Shown here one piece after another: positions 63,568-64,000 of a DNA stretch of 64,000 nt (the first letter of the stretch is position 1; each line of letters starts with the position of its first letter). The DNA lies in assembly GCA_965221175.1 (NCBI GenBank), contig OZ244867.1:1178001-1242000 (forward strand), given 5' to 3'. The position numbers and the translations under genes are program-made. This DNA comes from JAJDZL01 sp965221175. GTDB lineage: Bacteria; Pseudomonadota; Gammaproteobacteria; Arenicellales; JAJDZL01. The notes under the pieces were generated by a model, which was not told the origin of the DNA, made no database searches, and was given only the letters and a program-made list of their open reading frames with translations.

Positions 63568-64000
63568 TCAACCGTTCCAGACTCCCTCTCGCACTAAATC
63601 ATCCATTGTCATCTGAATGCCGTCCCTCAGAATTTGTACGACTTCGTCCACCTGATCTCGGTCTAGAATCAATGGCGGCGACAGAACGTTGAGATGGGCA
63701 ATCGGGCGAACAATAAGTCCGAGCTTTTGGCAGTGCGCTGCAATTCGATCGCCAATTTTCACCTCATCATCGAAAATCTCCTTGCTCTGAACATTTTTCA
63801 CGTTTTCGATACACATCATGAAGCACTTGCCTCGCACGTCCCCCACGATTGGCAGTTCTCTCAACGTATTGAGCTGACTCTCGAAATACGGACCCACGTC
63901 ACGCACGTGTTCACAGATACCTTCGCGCTCCAAGATTTCAATGTTCTTGAGTGCGGCTCTACAGCAAACTGGATGTCCAGAGTAGGTGAATCCATGTGTA
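63568..64000 (-). CDS. Class III aminotransferase, C-terminal part, cut by window edge
   Basis: About 144 codons continue past the right edge. Starting at the edge: THGFTYSGHPVCCRAALKNI, then a segment through LREL then GDVRGKCFMMCIENVKN and GLIVRPIAHLNVLSPPLI, with the ending MTMDDLVREGVWNG. The T..GFTYSGHPV..AAL..I block and the C-terminal small-domain pattern fit the omega-amino acid:pyruvate or taurine/putrescine type PLP aminotransferases; the active-site lysine would lie upstream and is outside the window. It is co-directional with and 9 bases ahead of the TMADH-like gene, suggesting a joint role in amine catabolism. Confidence 0.8.
   Translation of the reverse strand, partial: THGFTYSGHPVCCRAALKNIEILEREGICEHVRDVGPYFESQLNTLRELPIVGDVRGKCFMMCIENVKNVQSKEIFDDEVKIGDRIAAHCQKLGLIVRPIAHLNVLSPPLILDRDQVDEVVQILRDGIQMTMDDLVREGVWNG

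Noticed and set aside
1..64000. CRISPR arrays and rRNA genes
   Set aside because: No regularly spaced direct repeats of 20-40 bases and no ribosomal RNA sequence were recognised on either strand.

Overview
This window reads as a chromosomal segment of a marine, possibly host-associated gammaproteobacterium with a GC content in the mid-forties by eye. The evidence is gene order: tpiA-secG-tRNA-Leu-nuoA to nuoM, lptF/lptG divergent from pepA-holC-valS, and tig-clpP-clpX-lon-hup-tRNA-Val-tRNA-Asp-ppiD next to fabI. These blocks are intact and tightly packed. Between them lie loose accessory stretches full of toxin-antitoxin genes, truncated transposases, duplicated gene fragments and frameshifted remnants. 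I infer a genome that is decaying and exchanging accessory genes; I cannot name the species.

Layout: 1-3000 is a toxin-antitoxin-rich patch (partial DUF932 gene, orphan RHH antitoxin, Panacea-type antitoxin with its partner, HicAB, and a headless secreted-protein remnant). 3038-17146 is the complex I operon, nuoA to nuoM without nuoN, preceded by tRNA-Leu, secG and tpiA. 17357-24262 holds a restriction-helicase remnant fused to a second remnant, an IS21-like fragment, a SNF2 helicase plus SWIM zinc-finger pair, and a Phd antitoxin whose YoeB toxin is frameshifted twice. 24694-31020 carries tRNA-Lys, a CBS-domain protein, a TlpA-like thioredoxin and a coenzyme-B12-dependent acyl-CoA mutase system. 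Its parts (B12 subunit, catalytic subunit, MeaB chaperone) have been duplicated and reciprocally degraded, so that one intact copy of each remains. 31021-36791 is a graveyard of IS1595-, DDE- and IS110-type pieces around a large autotransporter and a second truncated meaB. 36981-42263 holds catabolic and transport genes (DapA-family aldolase, HlyU-like, half-size EamA, MttB remnant, FAD oxidoreductase, M20 amidohydrolase) and tRNA-Arg. 42805-60558 is conserved housekeeping: LPS export, leucyl aminopeptidase, HolC, ValRS, RsmJ, FabI, PpiD, HU, Lon, ClpXP, trigger factor and three tRNAs. 60727-64000 holds a haloacid dehalogenase, a trimethylamine-dehydrogenase-like flavoprotein and a class III aminotransferase that runs off the window.

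Functionally the window combines respiration (complex I), protein quality control (Tig/ClpXP/Lon/PpiD), envelope biogenesis, and hints of methylated-amine and amino-acid catabolism (TMADH-like, MttB remnant, dimethylglycine-dehydrogenase-like, aminotransferase). The points most worth following are the divergent acyl-CoA mutase with its mosaic of duplicated remnants, the IS110 left end beside a perfect palindrome (a possible bridge-RNA relic), the loss of nuoN from the nuo operon, and the YoeB gene broken at two A6 runs.
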